This document shows positions 24,055-33,889 of a stretch of DNA of 64,000 bases, in pieces. The notes under the pieces were generated by a model that was not told where the DNA came from, did not search any database, and was given only the letters and a program-made list of their open reading frames with translations. Each line of letters begins with the position of its first letter. The stretch's first letter is position 1. The stretch lies in NCBI GenBank assembly GCA_004352715.1, contig SCFE01000004.1, positions 1,326,288-1,390,287 on the forward strand, in the 5' to 3' direction. The stretch comes from Hofstenia miamia. Taxonomy: Eukaryota > Xenacoelomorpha > Acoela. A program made the translations under genes and the position numbers.

Positions 24055-24720
24055 GAGCTGTAGGTTAACTTTTCGAAACTGTAGGAAAATTTTCGAAAAC
24101 GAAATGAAAAGCATTCCAAATTTGCTAATTCTTAAGCGCAATATATTGGCTATTCATTCACCCTTTCCATACTATTTGTTTCTTAAGCATGTAAACTCTT
24201 TGAACATAGCCAACAAACATGTACAAAAATTTGGTAAGATTCCCCAATCTTCTGAGATGTGCGCTACCACAAATTTTTTTTATTTTAACAAATCATTCAC
24301 GTTTGCACCTAAGTTGTTGTTAAAACACTTTGAACACTTAGACTCTTGACTGCTTCCAATATTTAATAGTATAACGGTGATTAGTGTTCTGCTGATTAAA
24401 GAACATTTTGAAGGCCACAAAATATCGGAATTTTTCGACATTACTATCAGCCAAATAAAGAAAGTTTTAAAATAATAACTACGACTACTTACATACACAA
24501 AATCTCTGAAATAATTACAATATGATGCAAACAAATAAATAAACAGCGCCATCATTTCAAAATCCTGCTCCTATTTTATTAAATAATTATTTCTCTCTTT
24601 CCCTAATTTTCATCACTGATGAAGCTGTAATTATATAGCGAAACATGTTTTCTGTTGAATCAATATTTTTGTGGATTATGCTGGTAGGTCTTATCAAATT
24701 ATTATTTAATATACCGGTAT
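24055..24720. repeat. Dispersed repeat, intact copy
   Basis: The first part (24,055-24,300) matches 31,395-31,513 joined to 33,740-33,840, where a piggyBac-like insertion has split the copy. Anchors are GCGCAATATATTGGCTATTC, CATTCACCCTTTCCA and GCCAACAAACAT. The later part resembles 18,430-18,700. It ends in ATTATTTAATATACCGGTATA followed by (TA)n, as does the other copy. The open frame at 24,032-24,349 is not conserved between copies and I do not call it a gene. The class of the element is unknown. Confidence 0.7.
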
Positions 24721-24727
24721 ATATATA

Positions 24728-24939
24728 CAGTGTTGGCCAAAAAAATCCGACCACTTCACATTTTTAGAATTTATTTGTTTTTTTCAGTTAGGCCATCCTG
24801 TTATTCATGCAAACTTTGTTATAGTTTCAGTATAATAAATTTTTAATTAACAACATTAAATGAAATAACGATGGCCTGACTGAAAAAGATAAATAAATTG
24901 TAAAAATGTGAAGTGGTCGGATTTTTTTGGCCGACACTG
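24728..24939. mobile_element. Tc1/mariner-type MITE, 212 bp, with about 70-bp terminal inverted repeats
   Basis: It begins CAGTGTTGGCCAAAAAAATC and ends with the inverse of CAGTGTCGGCCAAAAAAATC, flanked by TA on both sides. The inverted repeats continue through CCGACCACTTCACATTTTTA and TTTTTCAGT(T/C)AGGCCATC with very few mismatches. No coding sequence. The right end abuts a gapped (TA)n array. Confidence 0.9.
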
Positions 24940-25034
24940 TATATATAGATATATATATATNNNNNNNNNNNNNNNNNNNNNNNNNNNNNNNNNNNNNNNN
25001 NNNNNNNNNNNNNNNNNNNNNNNNNNNNNNNNNN

Positions 25035-25065
<31 letters not shown>
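24940..25065. repeat. (TA)n array with a 74-bp gap of N
   Basis: AT dinucleotides on both sides of the N run at 24,961-25,034, so the gap is an unresolved microsatellite. Confidence 0.95.
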
Positions 25066-25066
<1 letters not shown>

Positions 25067-25679
25067 TGAACTATGTGTTCAAAAATTCCATGTCAATACC
25101 TTTGTCCGTTTGAATTGTTGACATGATTATCCTTCCTCGACTATTGTTTCTTGAGCTTGCTAAATTATAAATATCTTAATATCATTGTTCCAAAACGATT
25201 GACACTAATAATAAAAATCTATAGATGTGCTCTTTCTCAGTATCCTATATAATAATCTAATGTGTATGCATATAATGTTGCACCTCTTATAAGATTGTGA
25301 TATATTTTCTGAGCAAAGAATCTTAAAAACATATTGTTAAGATATATTGAAATATATTTTTCTTTCTAAAATTATAGAAGCATTTCGAAGAATTTGCGAC
25401 GTGTTCTATTAAAAATTAAAAAATTCCATTCCATTCTTATTCATATACATACCCATACATACATAAACACAATAAATATGCTATGAAAGATCACTTGCAA
25501 TTTAGCATGGAACTTTAAACTTAAACATTTTCAATCTTACTTACAGTTGTCTTCTCCATTTTTATTCCATATTTCGAATTTTTCTGTATAATAGGTATCT
25601 AAAATATATATCACTAAAACACAAACTACTGGGAAAAACTATAAAAATATAGAACTAAATGTGCCAAGAAGTGCTGACT

Positions 25680-26260
25680 TATTGAAGTTCAGAAGCTGCT
25701 TTCTATGTTCTTCGGCAACTCGAAACAAGGTTTTCTTTTGGTCTTCGACGTAAATTCCTTAAGCAAATGGATTCTACGCTCTACATGATCGTCACTAGTC
25801 GGGATTTCAGACTTAAATGAAAAGACATTTTCATGAATTGACTATGTGATGGCCAAGCATTAACCGGTATTGAAATGCCCTCACCATCATCTTCAAACAA
25901 TACTAGTGGAATCCATGGAATAGGACCAACAGGATTGGACAATTTGTTTGCTCGGATTGTGGAAGGAATGGATCCTCCGCTTTGAAACATGTTTAATGGT
26001 CTCTTAAATATTAGGTTATTTTCTTTGTAAGTCCGCAAACATAGAAACCCATAATGTAGATGTTTTTCCGAAAATTACTTCAAGGTATTCCTCGGAATTA
26101 TTTCGTGAAAGGGGCTTGTAGGCTAGCCACTGCTGTAAGCGCCTAAGTTTCCTTTCAGGATTTGCAAATACAGAGGCATCATAATGAAGACCAGTTTTAC
26201 TATTCTTAGTATATTTTACTGAGGCTTGGATTATTAAAGTGATTTTGTACAATTATGTTT
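25680..26260 (-). pseudogene. Decayed coding region, product not recognised
   Basis: On the minus strand three blocks in different frames have protein-like composition. They are HYDASVFANPERKLRRLQQW with SEEYLEVIFGKTSTLW (26,180-26,050), then NPVGPIPWIPLVLFEDDGEG with WPSHSQFMKMSFHL (25,960-25,800), then ERRIHLLKEFTSKTKRKP (about 25,780-25,720). Frameshifts separate them. It could be an old transposon ORF or a decayed host gene; I cannot place it in a family. Confidence 0.35.
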
Positions 26261-26667
26261 CTCAAATGTGATTTAAAATATTTCAGATTCAGTGTCACTA
26301 ATAGGAATTGTAAGTACAATTGGAGCAATTTTCGGATAGAACGAAAATGAGTGTCATAGTAATCTTTGATTAATGGATTCATAGAATTCTGCACACGGAT
26401 CATCAGAAAAATGACATAAATCCTCTTTGTATTCTGCTCTGAGGTGCTTAAGTGGATGATTGATGTCAAGTAGTATTGTCGCAAAACATCATTGTAGATT
26501 AATATGAGGGCAAACTAGATTCTAAGAGATATGCAGTCTCTTATATATATATATATATATATATAGTAAATGATTTTATTTTAAAGTATCTTGATAGATA
26601 TGTTTTTTGTACTATATGATTTAAAATCGAGAAATACTTTCATAAAAATGTTGTTTTTGTATAAATT

Positions 26668-26698
<31 letters not shown>

Positions 26699-27224
26699 CA
26701 GTATGTTTGACACAGCAAACAAACATTTATTACCATAGTAAATCTTGAAGGAATTTTGATACATTCTAGAATTTAAATTAAGAATTTTGGAGTCTACAAT
26801 ATTTTCAAAAGCTTTGAGTTATTAAGCATAGATAGAAAAGTTACATTACAAGGAAAAAAGTAATGAGCTGCAATTATTGACAGAAGAAGAAGAACGGCCA
26901 AACTTTGAAATGCTTTGCGTTTTACGAAGAACAACTTCATTTCTAAATTTTAATAATTTACAAGGATTTGAATGTACTAATATTTATGAAAGTGTTTGGT
27001 TAAAGCATGACTTTTTACAAAATTTTAAATAAAATTTAAGATATCCAATAAATGCATTATTATAATAATGTATTAAATCACTAATTATGTACTTGCTTCT
27101 GAAATACCTTCCTAGCCATGTACTTTGAAATACGAAGTGGAAATACTAAAAAAACATATTTCAATAGACTACTTATGGACTTTGTAGGCTTTTTTAATGT
27201 AAAAAGGTAGAAAAAATAAATGCA

Positions 27225-27257
<33 letters not shown>

Positions 27258-27929
27258 NNNNNNNNNNNNNNNNNNNNNNNNNNNNNNNNNNNNNNNNNNN
27301 NNNNNNNNNNNNNNNNNNNNNNNNNNNNNNNNNNNNNNNNNNNNNNNNNNNNNNNNNNNNNNNNNNNNNNNNNNNNNNNNNNNNNNNNNNTATATATATA
27401 TAAAAATGTGGTGACTGGTTGAGCCAATTGATGAGAGTATCGTTTTTCTCAAATAGTTTTTGCTCCAGGAATTATTGTTGTAAATTTGAAACGTGTAGCA
27501 TACTGTATAAAGAAATGTACTTTTCGCTTTGATAAATATCCTGGTATAGCACCAAACAATTCTAGTTTTGAATACCGAAGTATCTACTTCAATTGTTTTA
27601 ACAAATAGGAAATTCAACAATTTCCTTCTATTACTAAATACTTAAAATACTGTTAAATACGTTTCATTTTAAAGAAATTAATTGTGTATACAATTTCTAT
27701 AATAATGAAAAATTTGGTCACACATTTAAGGATTAACTAAGACTATGAATTACTATTTAGTAATTCATGCTAGAATTCCTAGCAAAATGTATATTCATTT
27801 GATTTCAAAATTAATTTTGGATCTTAGCATAGAAATGTTGCATAAAGTATTTTACTGAACAAAGCACCCTTCCTAAAATGTTTTGCTTAACATATTTCCC
27901 TGTTTTTATTATTTTGAATAACAGTAAGC

Positions 27930-27972
<43 letters not shown>
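26261..27972. other. No gene recognised; three (TA)n arrays, one with a 133-bp gap
   Basis: (TA)n runs lie at 26,541-26,565, 26,674-26,700 and 27,228-27,402; the last contains N at 27,258-27,390. A fourth at 27,941-27,972 abuts the mariner end that follows. The run at 26,700 is followed by CAGTATGTTTGACACAGC, which has a mariner-terminus look, but no matching partner end was found. Confidence 0.5.
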
Positions 27973-27975
<3 letters not shown>

Positions 27976-28157
27976 GTTGTCCCATAATTAAGGAACAATT
28001 TGAAAATAAAAACAAAATTACTACCAACATTTTATAAAACCAAAAACTAGCAAGCAAAGATGATTAACATATCTAGTTATATATATTAATTGAAGGAGTT
28101 CATAATAACTGTTGAAAGTGACCACCATTTACTCTTTCCAATAGTTCACATCTCCGC
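27973..28157 (-). mobile_element. Solo mariner end (same family as element B)
   Basis: It starts CAGGTTGTCCCATAATTAAG right after a (TA)n run and is almost identical to 29,055-29,236 for about 185 bp, then diverges abruptly after CACATCTCCGC. It contains the terminal inverted repeat and the end of the transposase frame only. Confidence 0.85.
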
Positions 28158-28867
28158 TTTTTTATTAAACAAAAAACTACACAATGTTTGCTGTAAACGT
28201 ATGGCGAGATTTAAGTTAAATGCTCAAGCATAAAACAAATACTGTAATCTCTAGGCCTTAGAAAAAATTATTTCAAATGCTAGAAATTTTAAGAAACATA
28301 CCTTGTGGTTGCAGATTGTTAGTGTCGTCGATTGAGGTGAAAACCTTATTTATAGATTACAGATTTATCCGTTTTTTAAATTAACTTGACATTGGAAATG
28401 ATTTAAGTATAGGATTGTCATAACAGCTGTGCTAGAACAAACACACGTTTTTCATTTAAAATCGAAAATTATGGCTGGAAGAAAATATTAAATACACGAA
28501 TGTTCCTACAAATTTAACTTTTACGTTTTAGAATATTTGCTATTCTGACCAAAAATATAATTTTTAGTTCAATCTAAGACGCCAGAGTATCGCCGGTCGC
28601 GGGGTCAATCGGGTCACTTGTTTGAGAACGTCAGTGGATCACGGCGTCTCTAATAGTATTTAGTTGCCCTGGTAATTTCTATTTGAAAAAATAAAAATTT
28701 AAAAGTCATCCTTAATTGTTATCCTTATACACATTGGAAGAGATGTAAATTCGTAATTCTGCCCTTTTCTCCTATACTACCTAGAAAATCACTAATATAC
28801 GTGTTTCAAATGTTTTTGATAATGATTAACTTTAAAATAACTATTTGATAGAAAAATCAAAAGAAAT
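28158..28867. other. No gene recognised; contains a GC-rich 73-bp island
   Basis: AT-rich except for 28,577-28,649, which starts AGACGCC and ends GGCGTCT (perfect 7-bp inverted ends) and is well over half G+C. I looked for a tRNA fold on both strands and found no D or T arm. Confidence 0.5.
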
Positions 28868-28873
28868 TTATTT

Positions 28874-28874
<1 letters not shown>

Positions 28875-28911
<37 letters not shown>

Positions 28912-29054
28912 NNNNNNNNNNNNNNNNNNNNNNNNNNNNNNNNNNNNNNNNNNNNNNNNNNNNNNNNNNNNNNNNNNNNNNNNNNNNNNNNNNNNNNNNN
29001 NNNNNNNNNNNNNNNNNNNNNNNNNNNNNNNNNNNNNNNNNNNATATATATATA
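28875..29054. repeat. (TA)n array with a 132-bp gap of N
   Basis: AT dinucleotides flank the N run at 28,912-29,043. The right side abuts mariner B. Confidence 0.95.
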
Positions 29055-30301
29055 TGTTGTCCCATAATTAAGGAACAATTTGAAAATAAAAACAAAATTA
29101 CTACCAAAATTTTATAAAACCAAAAACTAGCAAGCAAAGATGATTAACATATCTAGTTATATATATTAATTGAAGGAGTTCATAATAACTGTTGAAAGTG
29201 ACCACCATTTACTCTTTCCAATAGTTCACACCTCCGCCATAAACTGCTCACTGCTACAGCCATTTCTTCTGTTGTAAATGCCTCACATTCATCTATTACT
29301 CTTTGTTTTAATTCATTTAATGTTTGTTCTCCAGAACCAGTAATCCAATGGATTGATGTCTGGGGAACGTGGTGGCCATAAAATTTTACAACCTCCCAGA
29401 ATGTTACATAAAGATAATTCCGCACATCATTCGCAAAGTGCGCAGGTGCACCATCTTACATAAAAATGGTACTGGATAGTTTGCGGTGCTGTGCTAGCTG
29501 TGGTCTAGTATGTCTCATTAGCATATCAAGGTAATTAGCACCGTTTATGATTTCCAAGAAGAAAAATGGTGTGAGACGGAATGAAGCTGTAAAACAGAAC
29601 AATACGCATAACTTTTCTGGATACAGTGATCTTACTAAATAGTTATTCGGCTTTTTTAGTCCCATATACGACAATGATACCGGCTGATATCTCCATTGAG
29701 ATGCATGTATGCGTCGTCTGTCCACAAAATTCTTGAAATGCTTTTTTCATTGACCTTCAGCCAATTTGCAAAGTTCAACCACTGGTGCATATCACCTTTA
29801 ATTTGCTATAACATCTGCAATTTAAAAGGATACAAATTTATCTCATGGAGCATTAGTCGCTGTACACTTTATTTTGGAATACCACTTTCGTTTGCAATAC
29901 GTCGAATTGATGTGGAACCATGCTCACTTTTTGTTGTTTCCATTGCTTGGTCAATAAGCTGAATTCGTTCATCATGGCGGTAAGATGACCTACCCGTCTT
30001 TGGTAGATCATGCAATGTGTATTCACTTTCAAATATATTTATCAGCTTCATGACCGCTTGTGGACGACATGGATCATTGACAAGTTTATTTTTTGGTTTG
30101 TAAGGCCTGATTGCTTGTGTAGGGCTCCTTCCGTTTTCATAATAGCACTGCACGAACTCCAATCTTATCTTCATATCCATAATTTAAAATAATGAAACTC
30201 TAAAGGTATATGCACAATATAAATGTGTGATGAATATAACTCAACGATATCATTGGTTAAATTAAACCAATAAAATTGTTCCTTACATATGAGACAACCT
30301 G
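29055..30301 (-). mobile_element. Dead mariner-like element B, 1.25 kb
   Basis: The left end GTTGTCCCATAATTAAGGAA and the inverted right end CAGGTTGTCTCATATGTAAG form about 30-bp terminal inverted repeats, each bordered by a (TA)n array. Minus-strand coding blocks follow mariner order from 30,180 down to 29,180. The 'CAG' of the left end has been lost into the TA array. Confidence 0.88.
29180..30180 (-). pseudogene. Mariner transposase, several lesions
   Basis: Starts MDMKIRLEFVQCYYENGRSP (HTH domain, to about 29,869). In other frames follow ILWTDDAYMHLNG (about 29,690-29,730, first catalytic Asp), DGAPAHFANDVRNYLYVTF (about 29,400-29,450, second Asp, preceded by a stop), WPPRSPDINPLDYWFW (about 29,330-29,380, third acidic position) and a C-terminus ending NGGHFQQLL. 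At least three frameshifts and some stops separate the blocks. All three catalytic regions survive, in contrast to element A. Confidence 0.85.
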
Positions 30302-30435
30302 TATGTATATATATATATANNNNNNNNNNNNNNNNNNNNNNNNNNNNNNNNNNNNNNNNNNNNNNNNNNNNNNNNNNNNNNNNNNNNNNNNNNNNNNNNN
30401 NNNNNNNNNNATATATATATATATATATATATATA
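30302..30435. repeat. (TA)n array with a 91-bp gap of N
   Basis: AT dinucleotides flank the N run at 30,320-30,410, directly outside the right end of mariner B. Confidence 0.95.
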
Positions 30436-31388
30436 TTCTTTTTGTATATAACACAAACTACATGTGTTATTTATAAATGATAAACTATTTTTGTATTATT
30501 CTGGAAATTCAATCAGTGTTCATTTCAATTGGCAATCCACTTTTGAGGAATGTTTTAGTTTTTAAGCTAATAAAATTTGTAAAAAGGACAATTAAAACCA
30601 AACTTAATGTTTTTCTTAAATTTCTTATACATCTGTTTACTAAGCCTAATTCAAATGTTTGCATCAACATTTGTACATAAATAGATTGCGCACAAATACT
30701 TATAATTTAAGTTCACATAAAAAAATCCATTCATATATATTAATTTTAATTTGATCAATAGCATAATTTTGATTATATTTGTACTAAATAATTTATATTA
30801 GTGTTCACAATCTTATTTATTCGTAGGGAACTTCTTAGTTTATTCTAAAGTTTGTGAATGATTAATTTACATGCCTGCAATGGCGTCTTTCAAAACATTT
30901 AATTTTCACAAAAACTTGCATCCCAATGTGATACTTTTCAGCATTTAAGCATGTCATGTATATATTAGTTGATGGGTAAACAACTATAGATATAGAACGA
31001 AATCCGCAAATCTTACCCATGGAACTTTAGTGACAAAAACTAGTATGGTTAAAAAAGATAAATTCTTTAAATATTTATGAAGTTTAATTATAAATTTTGA
31101 TAGAATAGACTTGGATTTCATTATGTAATCAAATATTTACCTTGGTTGGCGACTCAATTGTGTCTTGGCTCAACTTACTGATTTATCTACTTAAGTTTCA
31201 CTTAGAGAATAGGGTGAAAAGCATGTAAATTGCTTCTTACGCTAAACCATAATATTACGATGCAAACGTATAATAACAGACATATTTATATATTGAGGCA
31301 GGAGCTAAGGAACAATATTATTAATCGAGGGACTGAGATGAGGTCCTTCCTATGCAAAGCTAAATTTTCTTAAATTTATAATGACTTG
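30436..31388. other. No gene recognised
   Basis: AT-rich sequence with no convincing frame or repeat. Confidence 0.5.
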
Positions 31389-31770
31389 ATGGCGGCAGGT
31401 TAACTTAGGTATGAAACTTTTCGAAAACGCAATGAAAACATTCAGAATTAAGTAACGCTTAAGCGCAATATATTGGCTATTCATTCACCCTTTCCACACT
31501 ATTTGTTTCTTAACCGTTCTACGTCATTTGGAGTGTTTCTGTCACCCACAGTCTTTAATTACGTTGCTGAAAGACGGGAAATTCCGGTAAACCAACAAAA
31601 ATTTATGACTTCTTATATCAACCTAAATGCCTAATAAGGCTAAATAGCAGCAATGCTTAGCAGCTTCATTTACAATATTAACTACATTTCTATGATTATC
31701 GTCATATGGGGGTAACTTTGTAACCCCACGTTATTTAGTCTAACAAATTTTGAGAATGTTGTACCATGTT

Positions 31771-32152
31771 GAACTCTAATATTGAACATGAAATATGTTT
31801 CGATGTTCACAGTGATGTCTATTCTATTTTTAACCAGTGACCCACCGGGCCTGTCTAACAATGCTCCGAACTCAAACCAATTAAAGAAGGATTACTAGTA
31901 TAATACGCGCAAAAATAAAAGCATGAATGAAAACAAGACAAAATCAATAAAAANNNNNNNNNNNNNNNNGAACTCTAATATTGAACATGAAATATGTTTC
32001 GATGTTCACAGTGATGTCTATTCTATTTTTAACCAGTGACCCACCGGGCCTGTCTAACAATGCTCCGAACTCAAACCAATTAAAGAAGGATTACTAGTAT
32101 AATACGCGCAAAAATAAAAGCATGAATGAAAACAAGACAAAATCAATAAAAA
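31771..32152. repeat. Identical 183-bp direct duplication around a 16-N gap
   Basis: 31,771-31,953 and 31,970-32,152 are the same sequence, starting GAACTCTAATATTGAACATG and ending AATCAATAAAAA, with N at 31,954-31,969 between. An exact duplication split by a short gap is what an unmerged contig overlap looks like. Confidence 0.9.
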
Positions 32153-32743
32153 ATACAAGTACAATTAGAATCTATTAGTCTTTAAGAATTTTAAAGATTG
32201 AAGGGTTTGACTTCTTAAATTGTTCCTTAATTCTGTTAGTGTTCTTCCGCCTTACAATTATGAATGACCCGTGACCAGATTTGTCTAAGAATGCCTAGCA
32301 ACCCCCCATCGTCGAGTTTTTGACTTGATTGACTGTTAGACGAGTTGACCCGTAACCACCCTGAATGATATACAGAAATATTATTTGCAGTACTAGGTCA
32401 AATCTGGGACATCTTGGTTATGCTGGACGACAATTATGTCAACGGTCTAATTCAAATATCAACATGCACTCTGGTTTGAGAAGAGGAAACATGAAAAGTA
32501 TTTAGTTTTACAATGTGTAATATGGTTTTGCACTTAACCACTTACCATAAATGTAAGAAGATATGATTGGTGCATAAAATGCAGAAATTACTATTTCCCA
32601 ACAAAGTCACATTGAAACAAGCTAGCCTATACCTAAATCAAGTTTATAACGTTGCTATGGACATTTGGTTTACTTCATGCCATCTTGTAAATTATTTTTT
32701 GACAAATTGTTAGCACTTTGCAAAACAATCGACGTACTATGTA

Positions 32744-32968
32744 CAGGGGCATACCCAGGATTTTCTGACGGGGGGACATCATTGTTATTTCCTAATGTTT
32801 TTTGAAAATATTGAGAAAATAGACCCTAAAAAATGCATTTCACGATCCTAGATTTTAAATTTTTCAATATTTTAAGAAAAAATTTTTGATTTATCCATTC
32901 AAAATTTAATTTGGAAACCTTACGAGGGGGGGGCGACATTCCACCATGCCCCCCTGGGTACGCCACTG
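32744..32968. mobile_element. hAT-type MITE, 225 bp, inside the piggyBac-like element
   Basis: The left end is CAGGGGCATACCCAGG and the inverted right end is CAGTGGCGTACCCAGG, each followed by a G-run. The flanks ACTATGTA and ACTACATGTA look like one target duplication with a 2-base indel. No coding capacity. Confidence 0.75.
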
Positions 32969-33739
32969 ACTACATGTACAAGAGAACTTGCAAAATTCAT
33001 CAGTTAACATTATATCTCAAAACATTTCCCTTTGGCCATATTTGAGCAAAGGTAAATGTTCTCTATTCTTGACATCTTTAATGTATCTCAATGAGTACAA
33101 TTTACCACAAACTTCATAGAAGAAAAAAGGAAAATGAACAAACGATAAGTTCTTATTGCAATGGTGGCAAGTGCCGGAGATAGGCACATGAGTTTGTCCT
33201 TAACATGATAAGTTTTGCTTTAAAATTTTTTACATCACTCTTGCTATTATTTAACAAGCATTTTAAAATAAGATTATAAAAAAGGTGTATTGAATGAAAA
33301 AGTAAGAAAAATCTGCATAAACTATAAATTTGCTTGGCTTAATAAAGGCTTGTTTTTGGGCTCGGCCTGACTTGGCTTGGTACGTTAGAAGTTCGGCTTG
33401 TTGACAAGTCTAGTAGTAATAATTGTATTAATACTTGTATCAAATAGAAAAGAAATGTGTGACTATATGAGTTAATGGATTTGTGACTCTATGATATTAA
33501 AGAAGACAATATATCTCTGAAAAAGAACGGAGAAGATGCTTTACAAAATATTACAGAAAAGTGCCACAAGTTTTCAAATTTTGTTGTAAACTGCATGCTA
33601 TAAAAGAAAGAATTTATGTAGATTGAACACAATTCTTTAAATTTATTTTCTATTAAATAATATGGAATTTATAATTTGGGGTAACAAAGTTACCCCAAAC
33701 GATGATGCCCATATTTGTAAACGTTACCATGTAGAAGGG

Positions 33740-33887
33740 TTAAGTATGTAAACTTTTTGAGCTTAGCCAACAAACATATCAAAAAATTTCGTAAAATCCC
33801 GCAATCTCCGCAGATGTGTGCTACCATAAATTTTTAATTGTCATAGCATTATTATTTAATATGCCGATATATATATATATATATTGT
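33740..33887. repeat. Right half of the split dispersed repeat, then (TA)n
   Basis: 33,744-33,865 continues the repeat whose left half ends at 31,513. It ends ATTATTTAATATGCCGATATA followed by a (TA)n run to 33,885. Confidence 0.75.
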
Positions 33888-33889
33888 AG

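Larger units (their letters stand above)
31514..33739. mobile_element. piggyBac-like non-autonomous element with TTAA duplication
   Basis: TTAA is present on both sides (31,510-31,513 and 33,740-33,743). The ends are CCGTTCTACGTCATTTGG on the left and, inverted, CCCTTCTACATGGTAACG on the right, which match in 9 of the first 10 bases. Outside the TTAA, the flanks join into the uninterrupted repeat seen at 24,055-24,300, so the insertion site is confirmed by an empty-site paralogue. TTAA targets and CCC-starting ends are known for piggyBac. No transposase frame is present. Near each end is a GGGGTAAC palindrome (31,709-31,727 and 33,678-33,696). Confidence 0.82.

Noticed and set aside
24032-24349. 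105-codon open frame as a gene
   Set aside because: It lies in a dispersed repeat whose other copy does not keep the frame.
24616-24644. Firm hammerhead ribozyme annotation
   Set aside because: The core strings are present but an extra A follows CTGATGA and stems I and III could not be shown; reported only as a finding to test.
26674-26760. Possible mariner terminus CAGTATGTTTGACACAGC after a (TA)n run
   Set aside because: No inverted partner end and no transposase remnant were found nearby, so only the (TA)n run is annotated.
28577-28649. tRNA gene, because of 73-nt length and 7-bp terminal pairing
   Set aside because: Neither strand gives D or T stems or a box B; kept only as an unexplained island.
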